Below are positions 6,357 to 15,607 of a stretch of 64,000 nt of DNA, one piece after another (position 1 is the stretch's first letter; each line of letters opens with the position of its first letter). The notes below the pieces were generated by a model. That model was not told the DNA's origin and searched no databases. It saw only the letters and a program-made list of their open reading frames with translations. The stretch covers positions 1 through 64,000 of the forward strand of contig CACWWZ010000004.1 of the NCBI GenBank assembly GCA_902764705.1, read 5' to 3'. The position numbers and the translations under genes were made by a program. The stretch is from an uncultured Prevotellaceae bacterium. GTDB lineage: Bacteria; Bacteroidota; Bacteroidia; Bacteroidales; Bacteroidaceae.

Positions 6357-9296
6357 ATGGAAACAAAGAGAAAATCTTTTCTTGCACGTGCGACGATGAC
6401 GTTGTCAGGCGCACGATGTGCAGCCGTAATGCTGCTTGTAATGATGCTCACCATGACCGCACAGACGGCATGGGCAGACACATGGCCCGCGTACATCACG
6501 GACATCATCCTCGTCGGCGGCAGTTCGGACGAGGTAAAAACGGCGAAGAGTGCCAACAGCGGCTACTCGTGGTGCTCGATGGACCTGAACGACGGGGCCG
6601 CCGGCGACTACATCAACCTCGGCTACAAGACGGGCTACCGTGCCAACGTCAACGGCGGCTACATCACCGACATCATCGTCATTGATGCCGAAGGCACTAA
6701 TCCTCCCTCGACGGTGACCTACAGCGGGCGTACCTACTACCTCTGCCCCTATGACGGCGGTTCCCATTTCGAGGACGTAAAGGGCAACCTGAACAGCAAT
6801 TGCGGCAGTGGCTGGAATCTCTACCTCTACTACACCAAGGCCAACATCGGCATGCAGGCCGTCAGCAGCATCACCGTCAACAGTACCAAGGACGGCGCAA
6901 TCAACTGCTATTACACCAATGGCAATAGCCATGAGACCCAGATTGACCTGAACCGCGGTCTTAGCGGCAGCAGCGACGTTTACATGCACCTCACCACCGC
7001 GACGAAGACCAACCGCCCGTCGAGCGACCCCGTGATGGCCAGCGGCCTGACGTATAACGGCGGCGAGCAGCAACTCATCGCGACGGCTGCCACCCTCGCA
7101 AGCGGCACGATGTACTACCGCATAGGCACGTCGGGCAATTTCACTTCCACCGTGGCTGACGTGAAGGCTACCGCCGCCGGCAGCTACACCGTTTATTACT
7201 ACGCCGGTTCTAACAGCTACAGCAACGCCTCTTCAACCCACTCGACGACCGTGTCCATCGGCAAGTCGGTCAACAGCGGCGTCACCGTGTCGTGCGCCGA
7301 CATCGTCGAGGGCAACGCACTGAACCCCCAACTGGGCGGCACGAACCTGAGCACGGGGGCGGTCACCTATAAATACTGCACGACGCAGAACGGCACCTAC
7401 ACCACGACCGCGCCCACCGCGGCCGGCACCTACTACGTGAAGGCCACCGTGGCTGCCGACGGCAACTGCAACGAGTTCACCACGGCCTATGCCACCTTTA
7501 CTATCCGCCGCGACTGGGCGCTGCACAACGGCGGTGACTCGGAGGCCGACGCCTACGTCATCAGCACCACCGACGACCTCGACCTGCTGGCGCAGCGCGT
7601 GAACGACGGCACGACCTATAAGAACAAGTTCTTCAAACTCGGCGACGACATCACCTACAGCCACACCACCGACTGGAATGACGCCACGAGCACCGAGAAC
7701 AACTTTACGTCCATCGGCACCGACGTCTACCATACATTCAAAGGCATCTTCGACGGCAATGGCAAGACCGTCAGCGGCATCCGCATCAAATCGGGAGATG
7801 GTTATAAAGGTCTGTTCGGCTTCATCTATGACGGTGCCGTGGTGAAGAATGTCATCCTTAGCGACGCCCGCATCATTGGTTACACATATAATGGTGGAAT
7901 CGCAGGTAAATGTAATTATAGTACAATTACCAACTGCTGGGTGAAAAGCAACGTATATGTTGGAAATAGAAATGAGATAGGTGGCATAGCAGGTCGAGTT
8001 CTCGAGAGTACTATCAGCGGCTGTCGCAGTGAAGCCACGCTGACAGCATACTCCAGCAGTAAATACTTCGGCTACGGCGGCATTGCTGGTTGTGCTGAGT
8101 CAAGCGCAGTCAGCCATTGTGTCGTGGTCGGTGCTACTATAACCAATACCGGCGATCGTGGCGCTATCGTAGGCATTGGGTATAGTAGCACCCTCACCAA
8201 CAACTACTACACCGCCTGCACCGTGGTCGGCGTGGCGAATGCTGCCAACGTAGGCTGCCAGGGTGCTGACGCCAATGGCGCCCGCCAGGCCGTGGCCATC
8301 GGCGCCGCCACGGGCGTGACCGTCACCCCGACGGGCACGGCGACGACCTACGACGTCAGCGGCATCACTACCTACGCCGACAACAGCGGCATTAAATACA
8401 ACAATACATTCTACGCTGGATATAGCGAGACGGTGAAGCTCAATATCGCCTACACCGTGCCCGACGGCTGCACCCTCAACGGCTTCACCGACGGCAACGG
8501 CAACGCGCTCGCTAAGAACGGCGACGGCACCTACACGCTGACCATGACCGGCGCGGCAGCCACCGTGACGCCCGACGTCTACGACCCCGACCTCGTGGTT
8601 GTTACAAACCAAGGTACCACTAATGCCACCACCATCACCGACAACAACGGCATGACACGCAACGTCGTCCTTCAGGGCCGCACGCTCTACAAGGACGGCA
8701 AGTGGAACACGCTGTGCCTGCCGTTCGACGTGACGATTGCGGGCAGCGTGCTCGACGGCGACAACGTACAGGCCATGACGCTGAACAACAGCACCAGCGC
8801 ACTCAGCGGCTCGACACTGACGCTGAACTTCACCACCGCCACCAACACCACCATCCCCGCAGGAACACCGTTTATCATCAAGTGGGACGGCGACGGCTCC
8901 AACAACCTCGTGAACCCCGTATTCATGGGAGTCACCATCAGCAACGCCAACCGCGACGTGACCAGCACCGACGGCAAGGTCAGCTTCAAGGGCACCTACG
9001 CCTACCAGGCCTTCGACAGCGAGGACAAGAGCATCCTGCTGGTGGGCGGCAGCAACCTGTACTGGCCACAGAACGGCGCCAGCCTCGGTGCCTGCCGCGC
9101 GTACTTCAAACTGAGCGACGGCGCATCAGCCAGTGAGTTCGTGCTGAACTTCGGCGATGAGACAACGGGAATCAATGCGGTTAATGGTTCAGAGTTAAAG
9201 GTTAATGGTGAATACTATAACCTCGCTGGTCAGCGCGTGGCTCAGCCCACGAAGGGAATGTATATCGTGAATGGTAAAAAGGTAGTAGTTAAATAG
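6357..9296 (+). CDS. T9SS-exported GLUG-repeat surface protein
   Basis: 979 residues. A signal peptide (about 1-40, ending TAQTAWA as in the 1452-residue protein) is followed by an N-terminal domain of unknown fold. Residues about 220-400 look like MBG/YDG-type Ig-like modules (AAGTYYVKATVA). GLUG-type repeats run from about 470 to 630 (GGIAGKC, GGIAGRV, GGIAGCA). The end (VNGEYYNLAGQRVAQPTKG followed by MYIVNGKKVVVK) is a T9SS sorting tail. Most of the gene is GC-rich with C/G third positions, but about 7860-8200, covering the GLUG units, uses more A/T codons, which suggests a recombined segment. It is likely an adhesin or matrix protein; ligand unknown. The 60-residue peptide gene follows. 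Confidence 0.75.
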   Translation: METKRKSFLARATMTLSGARCAAVMLLVMMLTMTAQTAWADTWPAYITDIILVGGSSDEVKTAKSANSGYSWCSMDLNDGAAGDYINLGYKTGYRANVNGGYITDIIVIDAEGTNPPSTVTYSGRTYYLCPYDGGSHFEDVKGNLNSNCGSGWNLYLYYTKANIGMQAVSSITVNSTKDGAINCYYTNGNSHETQIDLNRGLSGSSDVYMHLTTATKTNRPSSDPVMASGLTYNGGEQQLIATAATLASGTMYYRIGTSGNFTSTVADVKATAAGSYTVYYYAGSNSYSNASSTHSTTVSIGKSVNSGVTVSCADIVEGNALNPQLGGTNLSTGAVTYKYCTTQNGTYTTTAPTAAGTYYVKATVAADGNCNEFTTAYATFTIRRDWALHNGGDSEADAYVISTTDDLDLLAQRVNDGTTYKNKFFKLGDDITYSHTTDWNDATSTENNFTSIGTDVYHTFKGIFDGNGKTVSGIRIKSGDGYKGLFGFIYDGAVVKNVILSDARIIGYTYNGGIAGKCNYSTITNCWVKSNVYVGNRNEIGGIAGRVLESTISGCRSEATLTAYSSSKYFGYGGIAGCAESSAVSHCVVVGATITNTGDRGAIVGIGYSSTLTNNYYTACTVVGVANAANVGCQGADANGARQAVAIGAATGVTVTPTGTATTYDVSGITTYADNSGIKYNNTFYAGYSETVKLNIAYTVPDGCTLNGFTDGNGNALAKNGDGTYTLTMTGAAATVTPDVYDPDLVVVTNQGTTNATTITDNNGMTRNVVLQGRTLYKDGKWNTLCLPFDVTIAGSVLDGDNVQAMTLNNSTSALSGSTLTLNFTTATNTTIPAGTPFIIKWDGDGSNNLVNPVFMGVTISNANRDVTSTDGKVSFKGTYAYQAFDSEDKSILLVGGSNLYWPQNGASLGACRAYFKLSDGASASEFVLNFGDETTGINAVNGSELKVNGEYYNLAGQRVAQPTKGMYIVNGKKVVVK

Positions 9297-9432
9297 GAAG
9301 CCTACCCCCGACCCCTCCCGAGGGGGAAGGGGGGAAATAAAAGAATGACAAAATCATTTTGTACAATTTTGGATTAAATTTTGTACAATTTCTCCGCCGA
9401 AAGGCGGTCTAACAGAAAAAACAACAACGAAT

Positions 9433-9615
9433 ATGAAAAAGCAATATATGAAACCCTCGATGGAGGTGGTGGGGATTAGGAACAGCGCAGAACCCATTTT
9501 CGTCTGCACCTCCAGCGTCAACGGTAACGTCTTCGACGGCGACATCACCGGCAGCAGCGAGCCCGGCCGCGCCCCCGAGTTCGACGAAATGCAGGAACTG
9601 ATCTTCGGCAAATGA
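9433..9615 (+). CDS. Small MKKxYxKP peptide downstream of a GLUG surface protein
   Basis: 60 residues: a basic start (MKKQYMKPSMEVVGIRNSAE) followed by a Gly/Ser/Asp-rich acidic stretch ending ELIFGK. It begins 136 nt after the surface-protein stop. The gap holds a C/G-run hairpin near 9305-9330 and a doubled TTTTGTACAATTT. Start and layout mirror the 37-residue gene at 1313, also behind a GLUG protein. It contains one Cys and no signal peptide. The GC-rich codon use matches its upstream neighbour, so the two probably moved together. Function unknown. Confidence 0.65.
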   Translation: MKKQYMKPSMEVVGIRNSAEPIFVCTSSVNGNVFDGDITGSSEPGRAPEFDEMQELIFGK

Positions 9616-9666
9616 CGAGATGCCCGACGCGTTTGTGCGTCAGTGATTAGACGACATTCCTCACAT

Positions 9667-9700
9667 CAAGGGCCTGCTTCACACTCGAAGCAGGCCCTTG
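9667..9700 (+). terminator. Strong 14-bp hairpin after the 60-residue peptide gene
   Basis: CAAGGGCCTGCTTC and GAAGCAGGCCCTTG pair perfectly around ACACTC. No strong T run follows, but position and stability fit a terminator or 3'-end protector. Confidence 0.65.
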
Positions 9701-9752
9701 CATACTGCCCAGGGTGACAAGGGACAGGTAATGAAGTGAACCCCAAAGGATA

Positions 9753-9778
9753 TGACAGGTACCAGTCCCATGTCATGC
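9753..9778. repeat. 26-bp palindromic core repeat, copy 4
   Basis: Same core and orientation as the copies at 443, 1195 and 6012. It closes the accessory region just before the leftward envelope operon's 3' end. Confidence 0.85.
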
Positions 9779-9867
9779 TCGTTAAAAGAAAATGGCACGC
9801 GGGGCTTTGCCGTAATTTTCAGTCATGGGGCGTCGTATAAAGGTAAAAAAGTAAAAGGGTGAAAAAG

Positions 9868-9910
9868 TCGGGCTGATATTTTGTCAGTCCGATTTTTATT
9901 ACTACCTTTT
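9868..9910 (+). promoter_or_regulatory. Orphan terminator/promoter composite, near-copy of the one at 21105
   Basis: TCGGGCTGA-tattttg-TCAGTCCGA (9868-9892) is a hairpin whose loop ends in TTTG (9880-9883). Nineteen nt later comes TACCTTTT, one base from a -7 box. The block is nearly identical to 21105-21147 before the thiamin operon. Here it reads only into an inverted repeat and the antisense 3' end of the BACON gene, so it has no evident target. Confidence 0.5.
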
Positions 9911-9935
9911 GAAGCGAAAAAAGGTCTAATCCGCA

Positions 9936-10026
9936 TTTTGCTGCCACACCGCCACGCCTCCTGCCACCGCGGAGTTCCCTTTAAACAAAGGCATTCCGAA
10001 AAATTCGTGGCAGCGTGGCAGCAAAA
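9936..10026. repeat. MITE-like inverted repeat, about 20-bp arms
   Basis: The left arm (9936-9956, TTTTGCTGCCACACCGCC..) and right arm (10006-10026, ..GGCAGCGTGGCAGCAAAA) are complementary at all but about two positions, with some 50 bases between. It lies just 3' of the BACON lipoprotein gene and could act as its terminator or be a non-autonomous element. No target-site duplication was recognised. Confidence 0.55.
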
Positions 10027-10068
10027 AATAAAAAAACACAACTTAAATATTACTTTTCAAACTGATTT

Positions 10069-12261
10069 TTATTCCAAGGGAGAAACGATTACAACCTTAG
10101 CTGGTTTGTAGGGAGGAAGGTCCATACGGGGCATTGATTCATAATTCTTTCCTGAAGACTTTGTCGGCTCTCTTTTCGCGGGCATTAACGCCGGAGTTGA
10201 TGAAGATGCGTATCCACGGAAATAATCATAGTTACCTATCGTGGAAGAAGAATTTCTAGCCCAAGAGACAACTGTTATATAGTTGCTTGTTCTGTTGCTA
10301 TATCGATAGTCCGGATTCCAAGTGTAATAAGCCGTTCCATAACCCTGATAAATTGATTTCCTTGCATAGTATGCCATGAAGTGCTCATGGGTATAATAAT
10401 CATCATATCCTTCCCAGTAATAGAGATAGTATGAATAAGCACCATATCGTTTAGTAAGATAGAAATACCAATATTGATTATTGTATCTAACATCACTTAT
10501 CTCCGCTTTTGGAGCAGTTGAGGATGTCGTCGTGAAGGAATATTTTACCAGGCTTCCATGATTGTTGTTACTGTCTAAGCAATAGGTACAGAGAACGTAG
10601 TTCGTACTAGAATACAAATCAGAGTATCGCCTAATTTTACCTGTAATATTGCTAACAGATTCTCGGGTAACGTCACCTTGCAGTTTTGTAATGATTTGTG
10701 ATTCAGTCAGCGAACTGATTTCCGAAGACTTATAGACCTTCACGTAACAATAAGCTACGTTGCTGCCAACAGACCAACCTGTGACAAAGCCGTCGCTAAA
10801 TGCAAAGGGATAATCGGTCTTGAGATCGCAATAAGATACATATTGCGACTCCTTTTTAGACTGATAGACACTCACCGCCTTTGAAGCATTACCGCTCTTG
10901 ACCGTTATAGTCGCACTGCGTGAATTACTTGATGTATTGGCTGTCACAGTTACCTTGATCGTTGAGGAAGTAGTGGAGCCTGAAGACTTGTCGACCGTGC
11001 ACCAGCTGGTCTGATTACTTGAAACAGTCCACGACGCATAATTGGAGGTAATCGTAAACGTCTTACTGCCAGCACTGGATGTAAACGAAAGAGAACTCTC
11101 ACTTACTGTAAGTGTTACGCCATCCTGAGTAACCTTCACTTGCTTTGATACATCGCCAGACTTAACCGTAATGGTTGCTTCACGTGAAGATACCGAAGTG
11201 TTGTCAGTCACACTGACCTTGATAGTTGCATTATTGGAGCCCGAAGATTTATCGACTGTGCACCAGCTGGTCTTATCGCTCGAAACGGTCCATGATACAT
11301 TTGAGGTAATGGTAAACGTGTTATTACCAGAATTGGGCGTAAACGAAAGAGTTTCCTTACTTAATTTAAGCTGTAAGGCAGCCTGTGTAACCTTCACTTG
11401 CCTTGATACATTGCCAGCCTTAACGGTAATGATGGCGTCGCGCGAAGATTCTGTTGTGTTTGCAGTCACGCTGACCTTAATGGTTGCATTATTGGAACCG
11501 GAAGATTGATCTACTGTACACCAACTGGGCTTATCGCTCGTAACTGTCCATGATGAATTTGACTTAATCGTGAACGTATCGCTACCCTTTGCATTGGTGA
11601 AAGACATGGTTTGTTTGCCTAAATCGAGTTGGACTCCACCTTGTGTCACATTGATGCGATATGATAAAGCCGAATTTTTAATAACAATAACACCGTCTCT
11701 AGACAGGTCCTTGTTCTCGCTTACTTCCATGTCAAAGCTGGTGTTACCCGCATTTCCACTTTTAGCGGAAGTGGTAATCCACGACGGACAACTGCTGATT
11801 TCCCATGCGGCATTTGATACTACAGCGACGCTTCGCTTGTCGCCACTCAACGGGAAGTAACCGATAGACGTGGTATCTATTCGCAGATATGTTCCAGCCT
11901 GTTCCACATTGAAGGAAGCCGTCTTGTTGTATCGGCTGCTTTTTAAGGTGACAATGGCGTTACGCTTTTCTGTCGAAGGGTTGTCTTCAACACCAATGTT
12001 GATATTTCCCACTCCCACACCCGAGCTCGGACTTAATCTGACCCACGTGGCACTGGTTGAAGCCGACCATCCGAAATTATCTGACGCATTAACACTGACC
12101 GATGACGAGCGCTCCATGTCGAAGCTGACATCACTCTGACCTACAGAAAGCTGCAAACTGTTTGCAATACCTTCTCCATAAGGGTCAACATCTTGACAAG
12201 CCACGAATACTAATCCGAGGAAGAAGACGGCGTATGAAATGATGGATTTAATCTTATTCAT
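10069..12261 (-). CDS. BACON-repeat outer-surface lipoprotein
   Basis: 730 residues. The signal peptide ends in a lipobox (LVFVAC, Cys22). Residues about 35-470 hold five to six BACON-type beta-sandwich repeats, each about 85-90 residues, with the recurring SSWTVSSDKxSWCTVDxSSG and ITVKxGNxSxxVxVTQ patterns. The central repeats are close enough in DNA to look like recent tandem duplications (about 10900-11600). The last 260 residues are Tyr-rich with no recognised domain. BACON domains are usually read as carbohydrate or mucin binding, but that is family-level inference. It is the last gene of the leftward six-gene operon, so it is probably the exposed component of that system. Confidence 0.75.
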   Translation of the reverse strand: MNKIKSIISYAVFFLGLVFVACQDVDPYGEGIANSLQLSVGQSDVSFDMERSSSVSVNASDNFGWSASTSATWVRLSPSSGVGVGNINIGVEDNPSTEKRNAIVTLKSSRYNKTASFNVEQAGTYLRIDTTSIGYFPLSGDKRSVAVVSNAAWEISSCPSWITTSAKSGNAGNTSFDMEVSENKDLSRDGVIVIKNSALSYRINVTQGGVQLDLGKQTMSFTNAKGSDTFTIKSNSSWTVTSDKPSWCTVDQSSGSNNATIKVSVTANTTESSRDAIITVKAGNVSRQVKVTQAALQLKLSKETLSFTPNSGNNTFTITSNVSWTVSSDKTSWCTVDKSSGSNNATIKVSVTDNTSVSSREATITVKSGDVSKQVKVTQDGVTLTVSESSLSFTSSAGSKTFTITSNYASWTVSSNQTSWCTVDKSSGSTTSSTIKVTVTANTSSNSRSATITVKSGNASKAVSVYQSKKESQYVSYCDLKTDYPFAFSDGFVTGWSVGSNVAYCYVKVYKSSEISSLTESQIITKLQGDVTRESVSNITGKIRRYSDLYSSTNYVLCTYCLDSNNNHGSLVKYSFTTTSSTAPKAEISDVRYNNQYWYFYLTKRYGAYSYYLYYWEGYDDYYTHEHFMAYYARKSIYQGYGTAYYTWNPDYRYSNRTSNYITVVSWARNSSSTIGNYDYFRGYASSSTPALMPAKREPTKSSGKNYESMPRMDLPPYKPAKVVIVSPLE

Positions 12262-12295
12262 ATTTGTTCTTTTTAGGATAGTGAAAATGTAATAT

Positions 12296-13879
12296 TTAGA
12301 AACGAACTCCTAACCCAATCATCAGGTTCCTGTTCTGGTATTTGCTGGCCAATCCGAGCTGATATGCTACTCCTATGTGGAAATAGTGATAGATATCTAA
12401 TCCCAAACCAGCCTGTACTCCATAATCGAAACCGCCATAGGCAGAAGAGAAAGACTCGTCATATAAGCCTTCCAGATTGTCCTTCACGTTGCCTCCAACA
12501 CAAAGGGCAGCATAGGGGCCTGCATTAATCTGCAGTTTCATGGTTGGTCCTAAGGGGAGTCGAAGGGAGCCCTGTAAGGGAATGTCAACGAAGCTGCCCT
12601 TACCGATTTCGTCTACCTGTTTAGACTTGTCTTCATAAGTGTAGCCCTTGGCGCTATAGAGTAGTCCTGTGTTGAAATAGAAGCTGCTGGTTAGTCGGAA
12701 TTCCGCAGTCACGCCCACATGGAAACCAGATTGCGACCCCACGTTACCGTTTCCTGCAAATTGTGCTGTTGCCATGTTGTAACCAGCAGTAACACCAAAG
12801 ACGATCGGCTTTTTGCCAAACTCTTCCATCTTCTTGGCTGTGGCTTCGCTCTTTTGCTTCTTTATCTCTGCTCGTTTTTTGGCTTCTTCAGCTTTAATAC
12901 GTTCTTCTTCTTCCCTTTGCTGGGCTTTAACTTTTGCCAATGAATCTTCCTTTGCTTTTGCAATGGCCGCTTCGCTTTCTTTTTCCTTTTCTCTTTCTAT
13001 CTTCTTCTGTTCGGCTTCTGACAAAAGACGGTCAAATTGAACAAAGGTGTTCTCACGGGCGACTATCCGCACTGTCTTTGTCTGTGGCATATATCCCTTT
13101 CGAACCACACGGACCTCATAGTTTCCAGGAACAACTTGCCCTGTCCATTCCGTTGATTTTTCATTTTTCATCAGGACCTCATTGTTTAGATAGAAATCTG
13201 CTTTTTCGGTAGGGCAGCGAACAATCAGAGTTCCCTTCACGGCAGACAAGTCTATATTATGGATAGCAGATTCGTCATTAACGAACACCGTACCTTCCAT
13301 AGCTTCGAATCCTGTTGCTGTAGCTTGGTAGTGATATCGTCCGTATGGCAGGAATACATTCAATATGCCGTCATCCTGAGGACGATAAACCTGTTTAGGC
13401 ATGTCGTCACTCCATATCGTCAGCGTAGCATTACTGGGGCTAACCCGCATTTGAAGGTTATTACCCTTTGCATCGCTAGTTTGATTATTTGGTTTAAACG
13501 ACTTTGGTACCTCAATAACAAGCTCGTAGACACGGTTGCTTTCCAACCCGTTGATACTATAGTCGCGAAACATAACCATTACGGGCAGGAAATTCTTCAA
13601 GTGTATTCTCATATTCCTTGACCCTTTACACATGTAGGCCCATTTCTCTACACCTCGGTTCACAACATCACCGATGATGTTACCCTCAACGCGTTCAATG
13701 TTATCAACAACCTGTATCTTTACTAATGCGCAGGGCGTTCCGTTCAAGTCGTTGCGCCGATCACCACTTGGGATGTGGTCTGTCGTCTGGATAAAACTCT
13801 TTACCGTTGCCTTTTGGGCTGTAGCGGAACATGCGACAAAAAGAACCGCCAAAACAGTTGTAAATAATCTTATTCTCAT
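12296..13879 (-). CDS. PEGA-domain protein with coiled coil and PorT-like outer-membrane beta-barrel
   Basis: 527 residues. A signal peptide (about 1-21, ending ATA) is followed by a novel N-terminal region. PEGA-type beta modules lie at about 165-290 (PGNYEVRVVRKGYMPQTKTV). A charged Lys/Glu/Ala coiled coil spans about 290-355. The C-terminal 165 residues resemble PorT-family outer-membrane beta-barrels (GVTAGYNMATAQF, ending LMIGLGVRF). The build suggests an outer-membrane barrel with a periplasmic stalk. It is fifth in the operon, 3 nt after the NTF2-like gene. It could be the membrane anchor of a multi-protein envelope assembly; no partner can be named from sequence alone. Confidence 0.65.
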   Translation of the reverse strand: MRIRLFTTVLAVLFVACSATAQKATVKSFIQTTDHIPSGDRRNDLNGTPCALVKIQVVDNIERVEGNIIGDVVNRGVEKWAYMCKGSRNMRIHLKNFLPVMVMFRDYSINGLESNRVYELVIEVPKSFKPNNQTSDAKGNNLQMRVSPSNATLTIWSDDMPKQVYRPQDDGILNVFLPYGRYHYQATATGFEAMEGTVFVNDESAIHNIDLSAVKGTLIVRCPTEKADFYLNNEVLMKNEKSTEWTGQVVPGNYEVRVVRKGYMPQTKTVRIVARENTFVQFDRLLSEAEQKKIEREKEKESEAAIAKAKEDSLAKVKAQQREEEERIKAEEAKKRAEIKKQKSEATAKKMEEFGKKPIVFGVTAGYNMATAQFAGNGNVGSQSGFHVGVTAEFRLTSSFYFNTGLLYSAKGYTYEDKSKQVDEIGKGSFVDIPLQGSLRLPLGPTMKLQINAGPYAALCVGGNVKDNLEGLYDESFSSAYGGFDYGVQAGLGLDIYHYFHIGVAYQLGLASKYQNRNLMIGLGVRF

Positions 13880-13881
13880 AG

Positions 13882-14871
13882 TTAATCCAAAGTTGGGATG
13901 TTAAAGTCCATTATGTTTATAATCTCATCTTTCGTAAGCGAGTGGGAACCAATACGGTCCGGTTGCCAAGTGCGATAATGGATAATAGGATCCTGTCCAT
14001 CATGGAATTCCCAAATGAGCAGCAGATATCCGTCATCTTCATATGTACTCGATTTCCAATGCTGATGCAGCGTGACTCCGTAATAATTGGGGTTTGCCGG
14101 ATGGCGTACCACCTCTACATCGCTAAATGTCACCTTGATATATTTGTTGCGTTTGAAATTTGATGCCAAACTGGTTAAATACTGTGGCTTACTTTGTACC
14201 TTATAGGTAATCTGCTCTCTCCAGGACTGTGTATCATTTGCAAAATTTTTCTTCATGGGGACAGTTCCCGTTATTATAATGGCATCATCACTGAAGATAC
14301 GATCAATTGCATTAAGATCCTTCTCATCGTAGAAACTACGGTAGTTCTCCACAAAACTCAAAATCGTAGTGCGACGTTCCATATCTGTTACACTAAGTCC
14401 CTGTTCCATGATGCGACCGTAAACTGCATCACTGGCCGCCATAGCGACACTTGCAATTTGCCCATCACGAGTCAGGCGGATAGTTAATGCACGCTCAGGT
14501 TCGTCGCTATAGTCTTCTATCATCGGATTAACCTGAGTGTATATATTACGAATGACATATCCTTCTGCAGAGGTAAGGCAGCGTTCTACGATCTGATTAT
14601 CCTCGCAAAGAAAATGAAGATTTCGCCAAAGAGCTTCCAACGATCGTTTCCCGCTTAAAGCCATATCTATACCATCCAGACGTAAGGAACGTTCTTGGGC
14701 ACATGCACGATTGATTTCGCTTAAAAGGGCCGAAATGCCTCTTTCCATTCTACTTTTGATGGTCTGGTTCTGAATGCCATCAATAATACTTACTTCGATG
14801 TCCTGAGCTTGAGATATTTGAGCCAGGCCCCAAAGAGCCAAAAATAAAGCTATTCTTTTTATCATCATCAT
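13882..14871 (-). CDS. Exported NTF2-like protein of unknown function
   Basis: 329 residues with an N-terminal signal peptide (about 1-22, ending SQAQ). Residues about 165-310 resemble an NTF2-like fold: FVENYRSFYDEKDLNAIDRIF, an Asp-rich DDAIIITG strand, then YGVTLHQHWKS and YLLLIWEFHDGQDPIIHYRTW strands. Residues 24-160 are not recognised. Such folds serve as scaffolds or ligand pockets and are also seen in secretion-linked proteins, so no enzymatic role is claimed. It is the fourth gene of the operon. Confidence 0.55.
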   Translation of the reverse strand: MMMIKRIALFLALWGLAQISQAQDIEVSIIDGIQNQTIKSRMERGISALLSEINRACAQERSLRLDGIDMALSGKRSLEALWRNLHFLCEDNQIVERCLTSAEGYVIRNIYTQVNPMIEDYSDEPERALTIRLTRDGQIASVAMAASDAVYGRIMEQGLSVTDMERRTTILSFVENYRSFYDEKDLNAIDRIFSDDAIIITGTVPMKKNFANDTQSWREQITYKVQSKPQYLTSLASNFKRNKYIKVTFSDVEVVRHPANPNYYGVTLHQHWKSSTYEDDGYLLLIWEFHDGQDPIIHYRTWQPDRIGSHSLTKDEIINIMDFNIPTLD

Positions 14872-14878
14872 CTTTCTC

Positions 14879-15607
14879 CTATTTCTTTATGTACCAAATA
14901 ACAGCTGTCATTTCAGTAGGATAGTTGTCTAAAGAGTCTTCTCCACCATGTACCACATTGATACGGATGTTCCCTGTTGTAACAGGTGAAAGCATGGTAA
15001 TAACCTCTTGGCTTTGCATATCAAACAATATCAGGTCGAGTGAACTATAGTCTTCCACCTCCTTCAACTTCCCAAACTGCAGAATATCTCCTTGTGAATT
15101 CAGATACTTCAACAGTTTGTATACATCAACAAATTTCCGGGTTTGCATCACCCGCTGTACAAATGCATCGGGGACAAAGGTCTTCTGAACCGGGGCTGAG
15201 ACACTTGGCGTTGCCATATTCTCAGAAATACCAAACGAAGGTGAGGTCGTTGCGGGTGCAGTAACAGGAACACCGTCAATCGGAGGGACATCCTCTCTCT
15301 TAATATAAACGAAGCATTGTTTCAGGTTTCCACGATCCAGGCTAATATAGGTTGCATAAGGCATAATATCCGCAACCGACAACCTCCGGCCTTCTGTAGA
15401 CAGCGGGTTGATGTCTACTAACATTCTCTTTGTTGCATTTACTTTGGCAGAATCAGCGTTTGGATGTGTATACTGATCCCAAAAATAAATATCATTCTGC
15501 TTTTTTATCTCATTAATGCGGTCCAACAGAGTACTTCTGTTGCTTTGAGCACTAACGGACATGACACCTAATAATAAGGTAACACATATTATAACAACTC
15601 TCCTCAT
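14879..15607 (-). CDS. Small exported protein of unknown function (third gene of the envelope operon)
   Basis: 242 residues with a clear signal peptide (about 1-20, ending SVSAQ). A Pro/Thr/Ala/Ser-rich linker (about 110-140) divides two regions. No family is recognised. Its start overlaps the upstream stop by 4 nt (ATGA), so translation is coupled to the 397-residue protein and the two probably act together in the periplasm or at the outer membrane. Confidence 0.6.
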   Translation of the reverse strand: MRRVVIICVTLLLGVMSVSAQSNRSTLLDRINEIKKQNDIYFWDQYTHPNADSAKVNATKRMLVDINPLSTEGRRLSVADIMPYATYISLDRGNLKQCFVYIKREDVPPIDGVPVTAPATTSPSFGISENMATPSVSAPVQKTFVPDAFVQRVMQTRKFVDVYKLLKYLNSQGDILQFGKLKEVEDYSSLDLILFDMQSQEVITMLSPVTTGNIRINVVHGGEDSLDNYPTEMTAVIWYIKK

